Source: Saccharofermentans sp. (GTDB taxonomy: Bacteria > Bacillota_A > Clostridia > Saccharofermentanales > Saccharofermentanaceae). Taken from it: a stretch of 6,663 nt of DNA. A program made the position numbers and the translations under genes. The notes below the pieces were generated by a model. It ran no database searches, was not told where the DNA came from, and was given only the letters and a program-made list of their open reading frames with translations. The stretch is taken from positions 1 to 6,663 of the forward strand of contig JAILMZ010000090.1 of NCBI GenBank assembly GCA_024692105.1. The letters are read 5' to 3'. This document shows, piece by piece, positions 5,916 to 6,663 of this stretch; positions within the stretch are counted from its first letter, which is position 1, and the number at the start of each line of letters is the position of its first letter.

Positions 5916-5923
5916 AAGGAGGT
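5916..5923 (+). promoter_or_regulatory. Exact AAGGAGGT ribosome binding site
   Basis: AAGGAGGT sits 4 bases before the ATG at 5928 and fixes that start. With its own promoter upstream, it suggests the one-helix protein is well expressed. Confidence 0.8.
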
Positions 5924-5927
5924 ACAT

Positions 5928-6419
5928 ATGGACAAGGACACTTTGGTATCAATACTCGGACCTGCTTTGGTAATCGGTTTTATCGTCATCATTGTTCTTG
6001 CGGTCATCGCAGACAAGACGGCCAACAAGAGATTCGACAAGAAGATCGAAAGCAAGTATAAGATTAAAGAACAGCTCGGCGGCATGATGGTCACAGAGAA
6101 CAAGGAACTGCTTATGTATCTCGGTTCCGGCACGCTTCATGGCTATAAGCTCTGGAACATTGAAGAGATCGTTTATCTCGGAATGAACACCATCAAGACA
6201 CAGGCTACATTCAGCGGAGTAACCTTCTGCTTCATGGACGAGAGAAAGAAGGCAATGAAAGGCACATATCTCACGCCTTCTCACAAGCCGCTCCTTCAGA
6301 AGGGACAAACGACGTTCAACGCAGACGACGAAGAGGTCCTCTATTCAATTTACGACCTGCTGAAGAAATACAATTCCAATATTCAGATTATAAAGAACGG
6401 CGATGTCATCGACAGATGA
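5928..6419 (+). CDS. One-helix membrane protein with C-terminal beta-rich (PH-like?) domain, function unknown
   Basis: I do not recognise a named family. The 163-residue protein has one hydrophobic helix at about residues 6-28, followed by a charged linker (DKTANKRFDKKIESKYK) that indicates a cytoplasmic C-terminal domain. Residues 48-150 look like a small beta barrel closed by a helix: GGMMVTENKELLMYL, then IEEIVYLGMNTIK, VTFCFMDERKKAMKGTYL, and the amphipathic helix EEVLYSIYDLLKKY (135-148). The order of elements resembles that of the preceding two-helix protein, although sequence identity is low. Bacterial PH-like domains fused to membrane anchors show this layout, so that is my best guess. 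It has its own likely promoter and is followed by a strong terminator, so it closes the transcription unit. Confidence 0.8.
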   Translation: MDKDTLVSILGPALVIGFIVIIVLAVIADKTANKRFDKKIESKYKIKEQLGGMMVTENKELLMYLGSGTLHGYKLWNIEEIVYLGMNTIKTQATFSGVTFCFMDERKKAMKGTYLTPSHKPLLQKGQTTFNADDEEVLYSIYDLLKKYNSNIQIIKNGDVIDR

Positions 6420-6452
6420 TCAGCTGACGGATTGCAACGATTTTTAACATAA

Positions 6453-6492
6453 GCCGCCAACTCTTGTAAAGTAGAGTTGGTGGTTTTTGTTT
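6453..6492 (+). terminator. Rho-independent terminator
   Basis: The stem CCGCCAACTCT (6454-6464) pairs with AGAGTTGGTGG (6473-6483) over 11 bases with one G-U pair, closing an 8-base loop, and is followed by TTTTTGTTT (6484-6492). Flanking A and T bases can lengthen the stem by about three pairs. It ends transcription 34 bases after the one-helix protein gene. No matching T-run exists for the minus strand, so it acts only on plus-strand transcripts. Confidence 0.93.
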
Positions 6493-6520
6493 GCCTGCGC
6501 ATATACACTGATGTTAAGAT
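6491..6520 (+). promoter_or_regulatory. Possible promoter for the Acyl_transf_3 gene
   Basis: TTGCCT (6491-6496) and TAAGAT (6515-6520) are 18 bases apart, and TGT directly before the -10 makes it an extended -10. The placement directly behind a terminator and about 22 bases ahead of the ATG supports it. The hexamers are imperfect. Confidence 0.45.
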
Positions 6521-6542
6521 TTATGGCAAAGGTGGTAGATTT

Positions 6543-6663
6543 ATGAGAAAGTCATATATTGACAACTTAAGGTGGGTAACGGTCGTGCTCGTCGTTATCT
6601 ATCATGTATTCTACATGTACAACGCAGAAGGATTGTCCGGTACTGCCGGGAAGATCACTGATC
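6543..6663 (+). CDS. Membrane acyltransferase of the Acyl_transf_3 family, N-terminal fragment cut by the window edge
   Basis: Forty codons are visible before the right edge. They read MRKSYIDNLRW, then a hydrophobic helix VTVVLVVIYHVFYMYN (12-27) with H21 in the position of the conserved His of the first transmembrane segment. This YxDNLRW...VxxYH opening is characteristic of the multi-pass acyltransferase 3 family (PF01757), whose members usually have about 10 membrane helices and 330-400 residues and O-acylate sugars of cell-surface polymers or lipids. AAAGGTGGT (6528-6536) is the ribosome binding site, 7 bases ahead of the ATG. The gene sits behind a terminator, so it begins a new transcription unit. 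The substrate cannot be judged from the fragment. Confidence 0.85.
   Translation, partial: MRKSYIDNLRWVTVVLVVIYHVFYMYNAEGLSGTAGKITD

Overview
The window is a densely packed, all plus-strand stretch of bacterial chromosome-like DNA. Strong purine-rich Shine-Dalgarno sites (including two exact AAGGAGGT), ATG starts, balanced base composition and protein styles typical of gut or rumen Clostridia (NGN-type flavodoxin, CatA-like acetyltransferase, TetR with a flavoprotein) suggest a Lachnospiraceae- or Oscillospiraceae-like Firmicute. That assignment is inference. I saw no transposase, phage gene, CRISPR array, tRNA or rRNA. No gene-free stretch exceeds about 130 bases.

Layout: (1) 2-424, the 3' part of a RimJ/RimL-like GNAT acetyltransferase cut by the window edge. 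(2) 490-2274, a probable two-gene unit: a small flavodoxin, then a 423-residue PlsC-type acyltransferase carrying a four-cysteine zinc ribbon and a beta-rich tail. (3) 2306-5873, a probable six-gene operon: a near-consensus sigma-70-type promoter with two palindromic operators, then tetR, an iron-sulfur-flavoprotein-like reductase, two unrelated GNATs, a divergent chloramphenicol-acetyltransferase-fold enzyme and a two-helix membrane protein. Genes in this unit are 3 to 18 bases apart or overlap as ATGA. (4) 5928-6419, a one-helix membrane protein with its own likely promoter and a strong Rho-independent terminator. (5) 6543 to the right edge, the start of a membrane acyltransferase of the Acyl_transf_3 family.

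How they may work together: the clearest regulatory logic is a TetR repressor controlling its own promoter and the genes behind it. The cargo, one flavin/Fe-S reductase plus three acetyl-CoA-dependent acetyltransferases, fits an inducible reduce-and-acetylate response to a small molecule. The inducer and substrates cannot be read from the sequence. Acyl-group transfer recurs: six of the eleven genes here (three GNATs, PlsC, CatA-like, Acyl_transf_3) belong to acyltransferase families. Both small membrane proteins pair an N-terminal anchor with what looks like a PH-like beta domain, and the PlsC tail may be related in fold; this is inference from residue patterns only.
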